Below, in pieces: positions 40,019-49,046 of a DNA stretch of 64,000 nt. Positions within the stretch are counted from its first letter, which is position 1, and each line of letters starts with the position of its first letter. The DNA is from Oscillospiraceae bacterium (GTDB taxonomy: Bacteria; Bacillota; Clostridia; Oscillospirales; Oscillospiraceae). The notes below the pieces were generated by a model that was not told where the DNA came from, ran no database searches, and was given only the letters and a program-made list of their open reading frames with translations. The stretch spans positions 1 through 64,000 of the forward strand of contig WRAK01000011.1 of assembly GCA_009780235.1 (NCBI GenBank), written 5' to 3'. The position numbers and the translations under genes were made by a program.

Positions 40019-40104
40019 GATGGGGTTCCTCGTTTCTGTGTATGTAGGTTGTCCTGTGGTTTATTGTATTCGTGACGATGGTAAAAAATCAAAAATTTTC
40101 ATCG

Positions 40105-40262
40105 GGTATCTGTGCGGATACGGTACATACTAGCCTCAGACACAAAAAAGTCGGTTGCGTTTATGAACGGAAGGACGCCAGACCGGTGCTTTTGGTGGGC
40201 GGTCTCCGCCGCTTAGCTTGGGCAGCGATGCCTATGATTTGAGAGTAGTGCAGAGGTCTTAG
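40105..40262 (-). ncRNA. Candidate 6S-like structured RNA
   Basis: The gap 40019-40527 holds a stretch that folds on the minus strand like 6S RNA. There is a closing stem (CCTC-GCAC-AAATC on the 5' side against GACTTT-GTGT-GAGG on the 3' side), a large central bubble, and a terminal hairpin AGACCG / CGGTCT. Downstream, GTATC-CGCACA-GATAC and a run TTTTTGATTTTTT could end transcription. No convincing promoter was found (TATATC near the 5' end without a good -35), and I cannot confirm family membership by eye. Confidence 0.35.
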
Positions 40263-40397
40263 ATATAAGAAAACTGCTGAGAGCGAATGGTCAAAGACCG
40301 GCGTGTAGGTTTTGTGTCAAGCGGTGTTCCCGATAATCGAATACTGCGGGCGGTCATCTTCTTTGGGGGATGGCCGCTTTTGTTGCGGGTGGAGGGG

Positions 40398-40430
40398 GGC
40401 GAGTGCAGGCGCGCGCAGTTCGCCCCTACA
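40398..40430. repeat. GTAGGGG-family unit, divergent core
   Basis: GGGCGA ... TCGCCCCTAC with a CGCGCGC core. Confidence 0.45.
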
Positions 40431-40462
40431 TGGGTGCAACCGTAAGTATTGTACATCAATTC

Positions 40463-40491
40463 TTGCATTCCGGCAATTTTTACGGTAATAT
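40463..40491 (+). promoter_or_regulatory. Possible promoter of lysA
   Basis: TTGCAT (40463-40468), 17-nt spacer, TAATAT (40486-40491). Confidence 0.4.
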
Positions 40492-40527
40492 AAAGGGTAG
40501 CAAACCAATAGAGGGAGACCGTGACCC

Positions 40528-41766
40528 ATGAAAGAGCCATTTGTAACCTTAGAACAAGTCAGAGAGATTGTCAAGACCCATCCAACGCCCTTTCATCTGT
40601 ATGATGAGACAGCGATTCGTGAAAACGTGCGGCGGCTCCGTGCGGCGTTTGCTTGGAATCCGGGCTTTAAGGAATATTTCGCCGTGAAAGCTACGCCCAC
40701 ACCGGGGATTTTGAAGATTCTCCACGAGGAGGGCTGCGGGGTAGATTGTGCCTCGCTGACGGAGCTTTTGCTCGCCGAGCGGTTGGGGATAGTAGGGGAG
40801 GAGATTATGTTTTCTTCCAATGTGACCCCTGCGGAGGAGTTCGTCAAAGCACGGGAGCTGGGTGCGATTATCAACTTGGATGACCTCTCCCACGTGGACT
40901 TCCTCGCCGAGACGGCCGGGATTCCCGAGAAAATCAGTTGCCGTTACAATCCCGGCGGGGTGTTTGCGCTGGATAACGAGATTATGGATAACCCCGGTGA
41001 TGCCAAATACGGCATGACGGCCGAGCAGATGGCCGAGGCGTATACGAAACTCATGGCCTACGGGGCGAAAGAGTTCGGCATCCACGCATTTTTGGCGTCC
41101 AACACCATTAAAGACGACTACTATCCGGCCTTGGCGGCAATTTTATTCGAGTTGGCGGTGGATTTGCACAAGAAGACGGGAGCGAAGATTGGGTTCATCA
41201 ACCTCTCAGGCGGGATTGGCATCCCCCACAAGCCCGACGAGCGGGGGAACGACATCGCCGTCATCGGCGCGGGGGTGCGGGCGGCCTATGAGCGAATTCT
41301 GGTGCCTGCGGGCATGGGTGACGTGGCGATTTACACGGAACTCGGCCGCTTTATGCTTGGGCCGTATGGCTGTCTCGTGAGCCGGGTGCTGCATAAGAAG
41401 GACATCTACAAGCAGTATGTGGGGCTCGATGCCTGTGCCGCCAATCTGATGCGGCCTGCTTTGTATGGTTCTTACCACCATATCACGGTGCTGGGCAAGG
41501 AGGACGCACCTTTGGATCACGTCTACGACGTGACGGGGTCGCTCTGTGAGAACAACGACAAGTTCGCCATCGACCGCAGCTTGCCGGAGATTGCAATCGG
41601 CGATTACGTGGTGTTCCACGACACAGGCGCGCACGGCCATGCGATGGGGTATACTTACAATGGTAAACTGCGCTCGGCAGAGCTGCTTTTGGCGGCGGAC
41701 GGTTCGATTGAGCTCCTGCGCAGAGCGGAGACGCCGGAGGATTATTTTGCGACCATGATATTTTAA
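40528..41766 (+). CDS. lysA: Diaminopimelate decarboxylase-type PLP enzyme
   Basis: Last step of lysine synthesis: meso-diaminopimelate to lysine plus CO2. Fold-type III PLP enzyme of 412 residues. The Schiff-base lysine is in EYFAVKATPTPGILKILHEE (about 46-65); GVDCASLTELLLAERLG, INLSGGIGIP (phosphate loop), YTELGRF and the substrate-contact CENNDKFAID near 350 follow. It is somewhat divergent from standard LysA in the middle, so a related decarboxylase cannot be fully excluded. RBS GAGGGAGA. I saw no lysine riboswitch. Confidence 0.85.
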   Translation: MKEPFVTLEQVREIVKTHPTPFHLYDETAIRENVRRLRAAFAWNPGFKEYFAVKATPTPGILKILHEEGCGVDCASLTELLLAERLGIVGEEIMFSSNVTPAEEFVKARELGAIINLDDLSHVDFLAETAGIPEKISCRYNPGGVFALDNEIMDNPGDAKYGMTAEQMAEAYTKLMAYGAKEFGIHAFLASNTIKDDYYPALAAILFELAVDLHKKTGAKIGFINLSGGIGIPHKPDERGNDIAVIGAGVRAAYERILVPAGMGDVAIYTELGRFMLGPYGCLVSRVLHKKDIYKQYVGLDACAANLMRPALYGSYHHITVLGKEDAPLDHVYDVTGSLCENNDKFAIDRSLPEIAIGDYVVFHDTGAHGHAMGYTYNGKLRSAELLLAADGSIELLRRAETPEDYFATMIF

Positions 41767-41780
41767 TACATAAGATAAAG

Positions 41781-41822
41781 CCGAGCGTTCTGTCTGAATA
41801 CAGAGCCGCTCGGCTTTTATGC
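41781..41822 (+). terminator. Terminator of lysA
   Basis: AAGCCGAGCG ... CGCTCGGCTTTT, a 10-bp stem with T-run. Confidence 0.8.
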
Positions 41823-41906
41823 CCCCGCCACTAGTGGTATTATATGCCGAGTGCAGGGGAAAAGTCAAGGGAATATTTGGGTGGTGTTGAAAGGGAGGGT
41901 TTGGAT

Positions 41907-42506
41907 GTGAAACGGAAAGTGTTGTTTTTGGTTTTGGTGTTGGCGGTTTGTGTGGTTGGGGTTTCGGGGTGCGGAGAGAGGTTTGTGCCGCTTGTGGTGA
42001 ATCCGATTGAGGATACGGGTATAGGGTCTGCCCGAGCGCAATTCCTTCCGGCTGACTTTGGCTACGAGCTTGAGGCAGAGCAGGTGTGTTACTTATTGCC
42101 TGGATTTGAGCAGTCTGCCACAGAGGTGAGAGTGCATTATCATGTAGAGCGGTCGGGCGAAGAAATTGAACATACAGAAGTTGACGCGTGGTTGGAATTC
42201 AAGGAGGACATTTCCGCTCGCATTTGGATTACTGATGCAGATTTCATCCGAATCGGTGAAGCGTATGGCTGGGGAGATAATTCTTCTCTTAGCTTTTCCA
42301 AACGAATGCAAAACGCACAGGGCGTGCGCACGATGGTGCATGGTGTAGAGATATTTGCCTTTGCAGATTGGAGAAACACAGTAGCAGAGTTTTCTTTCGG
42401 GGGCCTAAACTATCATATTCGTGTTTCCGGCGGGAGCTTGGGTGAAGACCTCGAACCTGTATTGACGGAAGTCGTCTACAGAATTATCTTAGCCGGCTCT
42501 GCGTAG
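41907..42506 (+). CDS. Lipoprotein, first half of a two-domain gene ended by an in-frame TAG
   Basis: Signal peptide with lipobox VSGC (Cys22), then an ~175-residue beta-rich domain that looks like the DUF4367 type (LPGFEQSATEVRVHY at its start, GEDLEPVLTEVVYRIILAG at its end). The start is a GTG at 41907 with GGGAGGG 7 bp upstream; the ATG two bases earlier is out of frame. The frame ends at TAG 42504-42506, but the very next codons continue in the same frame as a second, similar domain to 42992. Exported and membrane-anchored; function unknown. Confidence 0.7.
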   Translation: MKRKVLFLVLVLAVCVVGVSGCGERFVPLVVNPIEDTGIGSARAQFLPADFGYELEAEQVCYLLPGFEQSATEVRVHYHVERSGEEIEHTEVDAWLEFKEDISARIWITDADFIRIGEAYGWGDNSSLSFSKRMQNAQGVRTMVHGVEIFAFADWRNTVAEFSFGGLNYHIRVSGGSLGEDLEPVLTEVVYRIILAGSA

Positions 42507-42992
42507 TGGGAAATACTGGCTGACCCGCCTCGACCCGTACGGGAAAGTATTGGTTTTGAGACTATAGAAGAAGCACGTCAAGATCCTGACTTTGGCGCAT
42601 ACCTCCCGCAGCCGGAGGGGTTTAGCTTGCGTTCGGCTTCACGTTGGAGGTTTGAATACATTGGGCAATTTGAAAACAGCCTTTTCGTGAACTGGGAAGA
42701 TGTGTCGGTTGGGAGGGCTCACGGCCATCCGGAAATATTTTGGACTGTGGAAGAGATTGTGGATTTGGATTTGGCAGGATGGAGACCTCCCTTTCATTTG
42801 GAAGAGCTTACGCGTGACCTCTTAGATACCCGTTTTGAATTATGGAGCGGGGAATGGGCAGAATCCGGGCGGGGTATTATCGCCTTCGACCTCATCATCA
42901 ACGAACAAACCATGGTTCGTGTCAACGGCTCGGGCGTAACCCCGGACGAAATCTGGCCGCTGGTTGTGGCCTTACAAAATATCGGAGGATAA
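42507..42992 (+). pseudogene. Second domain of the interrupted lipoprotein gene, same frame after TAG
   Basis: Reads on without another stop: WEILADPPRPVRESIGFETI ... AYLPQPEGFSLRSASRW ... SGVTPDEIWPLVVALQNIGG, 161 codons. Its plan mirrors the first half (opening LPQPEGF, closing TPDEIWPLV). The only start with a ribosome site is a TTG at 42627 after GGAGGGG, which would cut off the head of the domain. So this is a point-mutated full-length gene, a read-through product or an independent short protein. Confidence 0.55.
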
Positions 42993-42998
42993 CCACCC

Positions 42999-43721
42999 AT
43001 GAACCTACACAATCAAATTTTCCTACGCAAATCCGTCCGAAAGTATCAGGCGGAGCCGTTGGAGGCATCGACCTTGCAAGAAATCGCAGACTTCATCGGC
43101 ACGATGCGGCCGCTGTTGCCGGAGGTGTCTATCGGGCATCGATTCGCTGTGCCGAGGGAGGTCAAGGGGATGCTGACACCGAAGGCACCGCATTTCGTGG
43201 TGATTTCGGGCGAGGCACAGCCGTATCGTGACCTCTGTGCGGGCTTTTTGTTCCAGCAGTTGGATTTGTATCTGTCGGTTCGCGGGTTGGGTGCCTGTTG
43301 GTTGGGTGTGACCAAAGGACGGGAGAAATCTACCGGGGCGTCGGATATTCTGAGCATCTGCTTCGGTGCGCCTGTGGGGGATGGTACTCGGACGGTTGAC
43401 GCGTTTAAACGCAAATCGCTTGCAGAGATTTCTACCGGGGAAGATTCTCGCTTGGAAGCCGCTCGGCTGGCTCCCTCGGGGCGCAATTTGCAGCCTTGGC
43501 ATTTTATCGCTGCGGGCGGTTTGATTCATGTCTACAAGGAGATTCCGGGCAAGCTTTGGGCGAAACTCTATAATTTGGAAGAATTAGATGCCGGCATCGC
43601 GCTTTGCCACTTGGCTTTGGCTACAGAGGCGGAGGGCGGGACGTTTCGGTTTGAGACGGGGCGGCAGGATGTGCCGCCTGCGCCCGGTGGGTTTATTTAC
43701 GTGGGGACTGTGACAGGATAA
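42999..43721 (+). CDS. Nitroreductase-family flavoprotein
   Basis: 240 residues of the nitroreductase (FMN, NAD(P)H) fold, TM1586-like type: FLRKSVRKYQAEPLEASTLQ at the start, then the typical LDLYLSVRGLGACWLGV, AARLAPSGRNLQPWHF and ALCHLALATEAEGG. GGAGG 10 bp before ATG; it begins 6 bp after the lipoprotein frame and may be cotranscribed. Physiological substrate unknown. Confidence 0.88.
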   Translation: MNLHNQIFLRKSVRKYQAEPLEASTLQEIADFIGTMRPLLPEVSIGHRFAVPREVKGMLTPKAPHFVVISGEAQPYRDLCAGFLFQQLDLYLSVRGLGACWLGVTKGREKSTGASDILSICFGAPVGDGTRTVDAFKRKSLAEISTGEDSRLEAARLAPSGRNLQPWHFIAAGGLIHVYKEIPGKLWAKLYNLEELDAGIALCHLALATEAEGGTFRFETGRQDVPPAPGGFIYVGTVTG

Positions 43722-43752
43722 ACGCATACGGAAATTTGATATTGCAACCGAA

Positions 43753-43776
43753 GCGGACGGCCAATGGCCGCCCCTA
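43753..43776. repeat. GTAGGGG-family unit (reverse)
   Basis: GCGGACGGCCAATGGCCGCC then CCTAC. Confidence 0.65.
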
Positions 43777-43821
43777 CATTTGTTTTGCCCTTGGGCGTTT
43801 CGTGTGCCTTTATATAAAGAC

Positions 43822-43849
43822 TTGACAACGGGCGAAAATCTTATATAAT
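43822..43849 (+). promoter_or_regulatory. Strong promoter of tRNA-Gln
   Basis: TTGACA (43822-43827), 16-nt spacer, TATAAT (43844-43849), 15 bp before the tRNA. Confidence 0.8.
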
Positions 43850-43864
43850 GGTGTTCGTCCATAC

Positions 43865-43938
43865 AGCGGGTTTGTGTAATGGTAGCACAGCGGACTCTGA
43901 CTCCGTATGTGAGGGTTCAAATCCTTCACCCGCTGCCA
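43865..43938 (+). tRNA. tRNA-Gln, anticodon CTG, CCA encoded
   Basis: Acceptor AGCGGGT (43865-43871) pairs with ACCCGCT (43928-43934), then G and an encoded CCA. Anticodon stem GCGGA/TCCGT encloses CTCTGAC, anticodon CTG (reads CAG). The T arm is GAGGG-TTCAAAT-CCTTC. All arms are intact; 74 nt. Confidence 0.92.
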
Positions 43939-43949
43939 GTGAGTATGGC

Positions 43950-43982
43950 AAAACCCCACGCTAAAAAATAGCGTGGGGTTTT
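43950..43982. terminator. Terminator of tRNA-Gln
   Basis: A perfect 14-bp stem AAAACCCCACGCTA / TAGCGTGGGGTTTT with loop AAAAA; also able to end the convergent surface-protein gene. Confidence 0.9.
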
Positions 43983-44036
43983 CCATTTTAGCATGGCGAA
44001 TCAAGCGCACTTGAATACTAATATGAGACTAACCTG

Positions 44037-47000
44037 TTATTTCCGTCCTATCTTTTGCCGTCTCTCGCGGTATCCGAGCCACAGGGTACTGCCCGAGAGG
44101 GAGAGGCCTAAGATTAGGCAGCGAATCCAAAGCCATATGTCACGGCTATCACCGGTTTGCGGACCAGACGGATAAGACCCGATTGGTTTAGCGGGTATCG
44201 GCGGTATCGGCGGCACGGGTGGTATCGGCGGTTCCGGCGGGGAGATGGGGGTATAGATGTTGTCAATGGTGAGCGTTATCCCTGCAGCTGCATCGACAGG
44301 CAGTACATCCAATCGGAGCGGCAGCCGAGGGGACACCACACAGGTATAGTTCGGCACTTCATAGTTTAGTTCGGTGATAAAGTATGTCCCGGACTGGATG
44401 TTTTCTAAGACTATACCCAAGGGATTTAGAACATCCGTGAGACCATAGGTTGTCTCCACGCCCAGCGGGTCTGCAATCACGATTTGGAAATCTTGCAGGT
44501 TCTGCTGCACCGTGGTATTGGAAATCCCGAGGAATCGTTTTTGCAGAACCAAGTTGCCGGCCGCATAGTTTGAGGGGACGTTTATAACGGAAATGAAGTC
44601 GGAGATGTTAGTTATATTCCCTCCGAGTGTTACTTCCGCAGCACTAATCCATGCGGGGTTGATTCCCGGGTTGACGGTAAAGAAGGTTCGGTCGTATAGT
44701 GCGGTGTATCCCGTCGGTGCCGAAGTTTCCACCAGCATGAACAAAAAGTTATATGAGGTGTTAATCCAAGCATTGTCAAAGATTGCCATGCCGTTTGCGT
44801 CTGTGACCGCATCTCCCAGCTTGTAGAAGGTCTGCCCGCCTACCGTCACCGTTTCCGTCAGGCCATCGGGGCCGGTATAATTCGGCAGCTCTGTCACGTA
44901 CAGGCTGAACGCTGCGCCCGGGAGGTTCCGGCCCAGATTATCTTTCTTGAACACGCGGAGGGTCAGCTTGCTGGCATCCGCGCCGACTACCGTGTTACCA
45001 ACTACATAGTTACCGCTCTCCACGCCGTCGTTGAGGTCGTAGATGCTGATGCTGTTACTAATCGTACCTGCGACACCCTGCGGAAGTGTAACGAGTGCAT
45101 CGTATGTAATCATGACGGGCGTTCCGTTGGGAATTACGAAGTCAACGACCGTGCGGCTCTGCACATTCACGCTCCAAGGCAGACTGTAGGTATTAAAGTT
45201 GATTGGCGTTTGCGGAATCCAATTGCCGTCCCACACGGTATCTGTTCCGACAGTAATGGGTGTCTGAGTGTAGAACTGGATTGTGTCGGTGTAGAGCATC
45301 AGATTAGTCAGCACGTCTTGGGCAATCACAAGCGGCGGAGCCGCTCCGCCCGATGGCGCAAATTGGATACTGCCGTCGGGATTGATGACGATTGCCACGT
45401 GAATCAGGTCAGAGCCCGGTTGTGAGGGCGTCATGGTTTTATTGATGGGGGTCTGGCTATAGGTGACTGTGGTACTGTTTTCAAAAGTACATTGTCCCGG
45501 ATTTACTGCAATGGCCGCGGTGTTTGTTAATGCGGGCGGGGATAGTGTCCCGCCCGGCGGCGGTATGGCCGACGGGAGCAAGTACAATTGGTAGTGTACC
45601 GTGAAGTCATTGTTCACAGCGAACCAGTTTGCCGGGCCGAAGGCCGAAAAGTCCACGGTGAGTACGTTGCCGGCCACGTTTACATTGGCGTCGGGTACCG
45701 AGATGGTTGTGCCGTTCACGACTACGTAGAAGGAGCCCGGCATATACGCCATTCTGCTGTCGAAGGTGTCCGTGTAAATCGGGGTGCTCGGTGCGCCGGT
45801 TACTGCATTGGTCGCCGGCAACAAGGGTGCGGGCCTGTTGAGTGAATAGCCGCCCTTGATGGTCACGGTGTAGTCGAATAAGCTCGGGTCCCCTGTCGCC
45901 TGGCCTGTTTTGAAGATGGGCCAGTAGTCAACGGTATTCTGCCCGCCCACGTCGTTAACGCCCCACACGAAAGGGCCGGTGCTATTGACCAGATAGGCCG
46001 CGTTTTGCAGGGAACTGCCGGGGGTGTTCTGTAAGGCCGTGATTGTGTCGGGCGGTATTGCGATTTGATATTCGACGAGTATGGTCACCGCGTTGTTATA
46101 CGGCCAGCCGATTAGCCCGCTCCCGCCCAGCTGCGATGGCAGCTCGGTTGTGCCGAAGAAGATTGCCCATGTGTTCGTGTTGCCGACCGAAGCAGGTACC
46201 GGACCTATGTATTGGAAGGCGGGAATAAGGGGTGGGGCTCCCGGATTCGTGGGCGTTGCCGAGATGGTAAAGTTGCTGATGTTTGCTGAGAAGTCATTTG
46301 TTATAGGAACGCCGCCGGGGAAAAAGCCTAAATCGTCGATGAGCCAGAGCGGCTCTCCCAACAGTCCCGCGGGTACATTGACTATAATTGTGTAGTCCAC
46401 GTAGTATCCGGTACTCGGAGTGCCGCATATGCCGGATGTAGTCTTATGGAGTACCTCTGTGTACCCGGGCGGGATGAGCGGAACACGTCCGCTTGCGCTG
46501 TAGTCATTGCCGTTTCCGTCCGCGAAATCTACCAAATTGGTGTAAGTAACAGGCGGTTGGCCTGAAATGGGCGGGGTGTTGATTTGCGTATAGAATACAA
46601 TCTGAATCTCGTAGATGCCGCTCGCGGGCGTTCCGTTTAACCCGGTCCCGGGTACGGTGAGTGTAAATCCGGTGTCTGTCCCATTGGGCACAATGCCGGC
46701 GGTCACGCCGTCTTGCGTCACGGTATTTGCGGGAGATGCGTTATCGGAATAGGTGACGGTGATATCGGCCAAATTGGACGGGAGCACCAGGCCGGGTCCG
46801 AGGGTGTCGGTAATTGTGCCGTCATTCAATTGGGTTGTAAGGCCGTCACCGATGGTGATGGTCCATTGCAGTCTGTAATAGGGATTGGTTCCGTCCGGCG
46901 GGACAAGCACCCCGGTCTTTGTGATGGGGAACACTTTTTTTACGTAGTCCGTGCTTGTGCCTTGCTCTGTATCCGTCTCTCCGTTTGAGCCAGAGCCTTG

Positions 47001-48689
47001 GATTGCGACATTATTTTGCACCGTAAACTGGTACTGCAGCAAGCCGGGGACGAGCTGCGGGTTGTTTGAGATAAACTGCTTTAAGTCAAGGGAATACCGA
47101 ACGATGATTGCGTCACCCGTGTTTAGAGTCTCGGCAAACGTATACGTAAACATGTTCTGCGTACCGGTAATTCGATTGACGGGCATGGGCATGAGCGTAC
47201 CGGGCATGGCTCCGATATTTGCCTGATAGGTGAAAGCGGAGAACGCATCGGGGCTGTTGTTAAATGCGTTGGTGCCGGCAATGATTGGCGTGTCCACAAA
47301 TTGGATGTTACTGACCGGCCCGTTGAGTGCCGTAATCGTAATCATGTAGTGAATCACTTCCTCTATCGGGTCATAGCTGGAAGTTTTGCTGACGGTGAAC
47401 CCCATCGGAGGTGCAATCGGCTGGACGGCGATGAAGCCCAAATCGCCGCTCCCTGCCATGAGCTGCGCGGAAATGTTCAGCGTAACGCTTACGTTGGTGT
47501 AGTTGTCCACGTAACTGACGCCCGGGGTTGCGTTTCCGTTCTGATCTACATCTAAAAATGTCAGAGAGACAAGCCCGCTGGTGTCGATTGTATAAGAGCC
47601 CACAACTACGTTATTGGCGTTATAAATGGGGGTCGGCGGAATGGGGACCGGAATCAAGAGCCCGCTCGGAAGTTGGTAGGTCATAGCAGCAGAGCTGTCC
47701 ATCTGCCACGATGTAGATTCAGCAAAGGTAAGTCTGAATTCATACGACTTGCCGATATAGGCGGTGCTGCCCGGCATGATCTCTGTCGGCGGCGTTGTAC
47801 TCATGTCCCACATGGCGGCGGCGGTGAGGAAGTTCGCCAGGTCATTGCTGACGGCCAGCGGTATAATCTCCGCAGCAGCCACTTCCGTAAGTGTCGGCAC
47901 AGGCAGGATGTCGATTATGATTCCGTTGCCGAAATTCAGCCTGCTTGTGTCGGGCATAAGCGCGGCAATAATCTCAAGCGTAAAGGTCACGTCAAGGGGG
48001 GTCAGGTAGGCGGGGTTGTCAAACCGCAAGGTGACAAGACCCGCGGCGTCCACCGCATACCGGCCAATGATTGCGTTGCTTGCATCTCGAATCGGTACCC
48101 CCTGTGCGGCCTCGGCCGCGAGTGCGCGGGGGAGCCTGTATTCCAGCAGTCCGTCGTCATTATAGGTGAGCTGCATCGATGCCGTTTCCGCAAACTCGAT
48201 TGCAAATTGATACGGTGTGTCTGCCATGAGCGGCTCGATTTCGGGATTGATTCGTGTCGGTGTGCTTTGGCATAAGCCGAACACGGTGACGCTTCGGACA
48301 AAGTTTCGCAAATCTGAGCCGTAGACAGCCTCTTCGGGTTCCGCTTCTGCTTTTTCCGAATCGGCGGCCGCGCCGTTGTCCGGGACTGTTGTGTCGTTGG
48401 TATCTTCGGTCTCCGGCGATGGAGCTGTGGAGCCGCTCTCTGTGCCGTCCGTTTGCTCTGCTGCCTCTTTCGGCGCGGCAGCCGTATCACTCGGTTCTGA
48501 CGTACTGTCAGATGCTCCGATGCTTTCTGTTCCCACGGCATCCGCAGTTGTTGCGGCGGCCGTGCCGTCTGCGTTCGATGCGCCGCATGTCTCGGCTACA
48601 GCAAAGCCGGACGCAAAGGGAATGGTGAATAGGACTGTTGTAATCACAAGCAAAATCGAAACAGGTTTTCTAATTCGTGTAATTAACAT
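44037..48689 (-). CDS. Large cell-wall-anchored surface protein with SpaA-type domains and PQTGD sorting signal
   Basis: About 1,550 residues. The signal peptide (ISILLVITTVLFTIPFASGF-like) is followed by a Ser/Thr/Glu/Ala-rich stretch (to ~130). Then come long tandem beta domains resembling isopeptide 'DUF11-like' surface repeats, a SpaA/Cna-B domain (LRVFKKDNLGRNLPGAAFSL ... ETSAPTGYTAL), and a final domain that resembles the last domain of the 49217 protein. The C-terminus has a Pro-rich wall spanner (PPIPPIPAKP), SGPQTGD, a hydrophobic helix and a basic tail. The ATG at 48689 has AAAGGAGG upstream. Probably covalently linked to the wall by a class-B-like sortase outside the window. A weak TTCTTC-17-TATAAT promoter lies at 48855-48883. 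Confidence 0.85.
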   Translation of the reverse strand: MLITRIRKPVSILLVITTVLFTIPFASGFAVAETCGASNADGTAAATTADAVGTESIGASDSTSEPSDTAAAPKEAAEQTDGTESGSTAPSPETEDTNDTTVPDNGAAADSEKAEAEPEEAVYGSDLRNFVRSVTVFGLCQSTPTRINPEIEPLMADTPYQFAIEFAETASMQLTYNDDGLLEYRLPRALAAEAAQGVPIRDASNAIIGRYAVDAAGLVTLRFDNPAYLTPLDVTFTLEIIAALMPDTSRLNFGNGIIIDILPVPTLTEVAAAEIIPLAVSNDLANFLTAAAMWDMSTTPPTEIMPGSTAYIGKSYEFRLTFAESTSWQMDSSAAMTYQLPSGLLIPVPIPPTPIYNANNVVVGSYTIDTSGLVSLTFLDVDQNGNATPGVSYVDNYTNVSVTLNISAQLMAGSGDLGFIAVQPIAPPMGFTVSKTSSYDPIEEVIHYMITITALNGPVSNIQFVDTPIIAGTNAFNNSPDAFSAFTYQANIGAMPGTLMPMPVNRITGTQNMFTYTFAETLNTGDAIIVRYSLDLKQFISNNPQLVPGLLQYQFTVQNNVAIQGSGSNGETDTEQGTSTDYVKKVFPITKTGVLVPPDGTNPYYRLQWTITIGDGLTTQLNDGTITDTLGPGLVLPSNLADITVTYSDNASPANTVTQDGVTAGIVPNGTDTGFTLTVPGTGLNGTPASGIYEIQIVFYTQINTPPISGQPPVTYTNLVDFADGNGNDYSASGRVPLIPPGYTEVLHKTTSGICGTPSTGYYVDYTIIVNVPAGLLGEPLWLIDDLGFFPGGVPITNDFSANISNFTISATPTNPGAPPLIPAFQYIGPVPASVGNTNTWAIFFGTTELPSQLGGSGLIGWPYNNAVTILVEYQIAIPPDTITALQNTPGSSLQNAAYLVNSTGPFVWGVNDVGGQNTVDYWPIFKTGQATGDPSLFDYTVTIKGGYSLNRPAPLLPATNAVTGAPSTPIYTDTFDSRMAYMPGSFYVVVNGTTISVPDANVNVAGNVLTVDFSAFGPANWFAVNNDFTVHYQLYLLPSAIPPPGGTLSPPALTNTAAIAVNPGQCTFENSTTVTYSQTPINKTMTPSQPGSDLIHVAIVINPDGSIQFAPSGGAAPPLVIAQDVLTNLMLYTDTIQFYTQTPITVGTDTVWDGNWIPQTPINFNTYSLPWSVNVQSRTVVDFVIPNGTPVMITYDALVTLPQGVAGTISNSISIYDLNDGVESGNYVVGNTVVGADASKLTLRVFKKDNLGRNLPGAAFSLYVTELPNYTGPDGLTETVTVGGQTFYKLGDAVTDANGMAIFDNAWINTSYNFLFMLVETSAPTGYTALYDRTFFTVNPGINPAWISAAEVTLGGNITNISDFISVINVPSNYAAGNLVLQKRFLGISNTTVQQNLQDFQIVIADPLGVETTYGLTDVLNPLGIVLENIQSGTYFITELNYEVPNYTCVVSPRLPLRLDVLPVDAAAGITLTIDNIYTPISPPEPPIPPVPPIPPIPAKPIGSYPSGPQTGDSRDIWLWIRCLILGLSLSGSTLWLGYRERRQKIGRK

Positions 48690-48953
48690 GACGCTGCCTC
48701 CTTTACAAATACCCTGCACAAATGGTCTGCTTAAACGAATAGTCTGTCCTTCAGGTGTCCCGATGAAAATCCCGTCGCAGTTTGTTCGGAGCACCTGCCC
48801 CGATTTGAGGCGAGGTTTGTTTTATTCTATAATTATAGGGTGATGATTGGCCGGATTATATGCCATAACATGAATTGGAAGAAAACAATTTGTGAATTTC
48901 GACAGGGTGCGGCTGCCGGGAGGATTCTTAATCGAATGTTAACAAGGACTTGC

Positions 48954-48981
48954 TTGACACGATATTACGGTATGATAAAAT
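48954..48981 (+). promoter_or_regulatory. Promoter of the VWA surface protein
   Basis: TTGACA (48954-48959), 16-nt spacer, TAAAAT (48976-48981). The leader to the ATG would be about 230 nt and contains all four hairpins below. Confidence 0.6.
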
Positions 48982-49046
48982 TGAGCTACTATTGAAGAAA
49001 CGACACGGGGCGGCAGAATATATGAGGTGTGTGTAATCTCATACTA

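Noticed and set aside
39122..40075. A 317-codon plus-strand frame
   Set aside because: Antisense to rplM and bofA, and it crosses an intergenic repeat.
40263..40527. Lysine riboswitch before lysA
   Set aside because: I could not find the conserved L-box segments or a terminator next to the lysA start.
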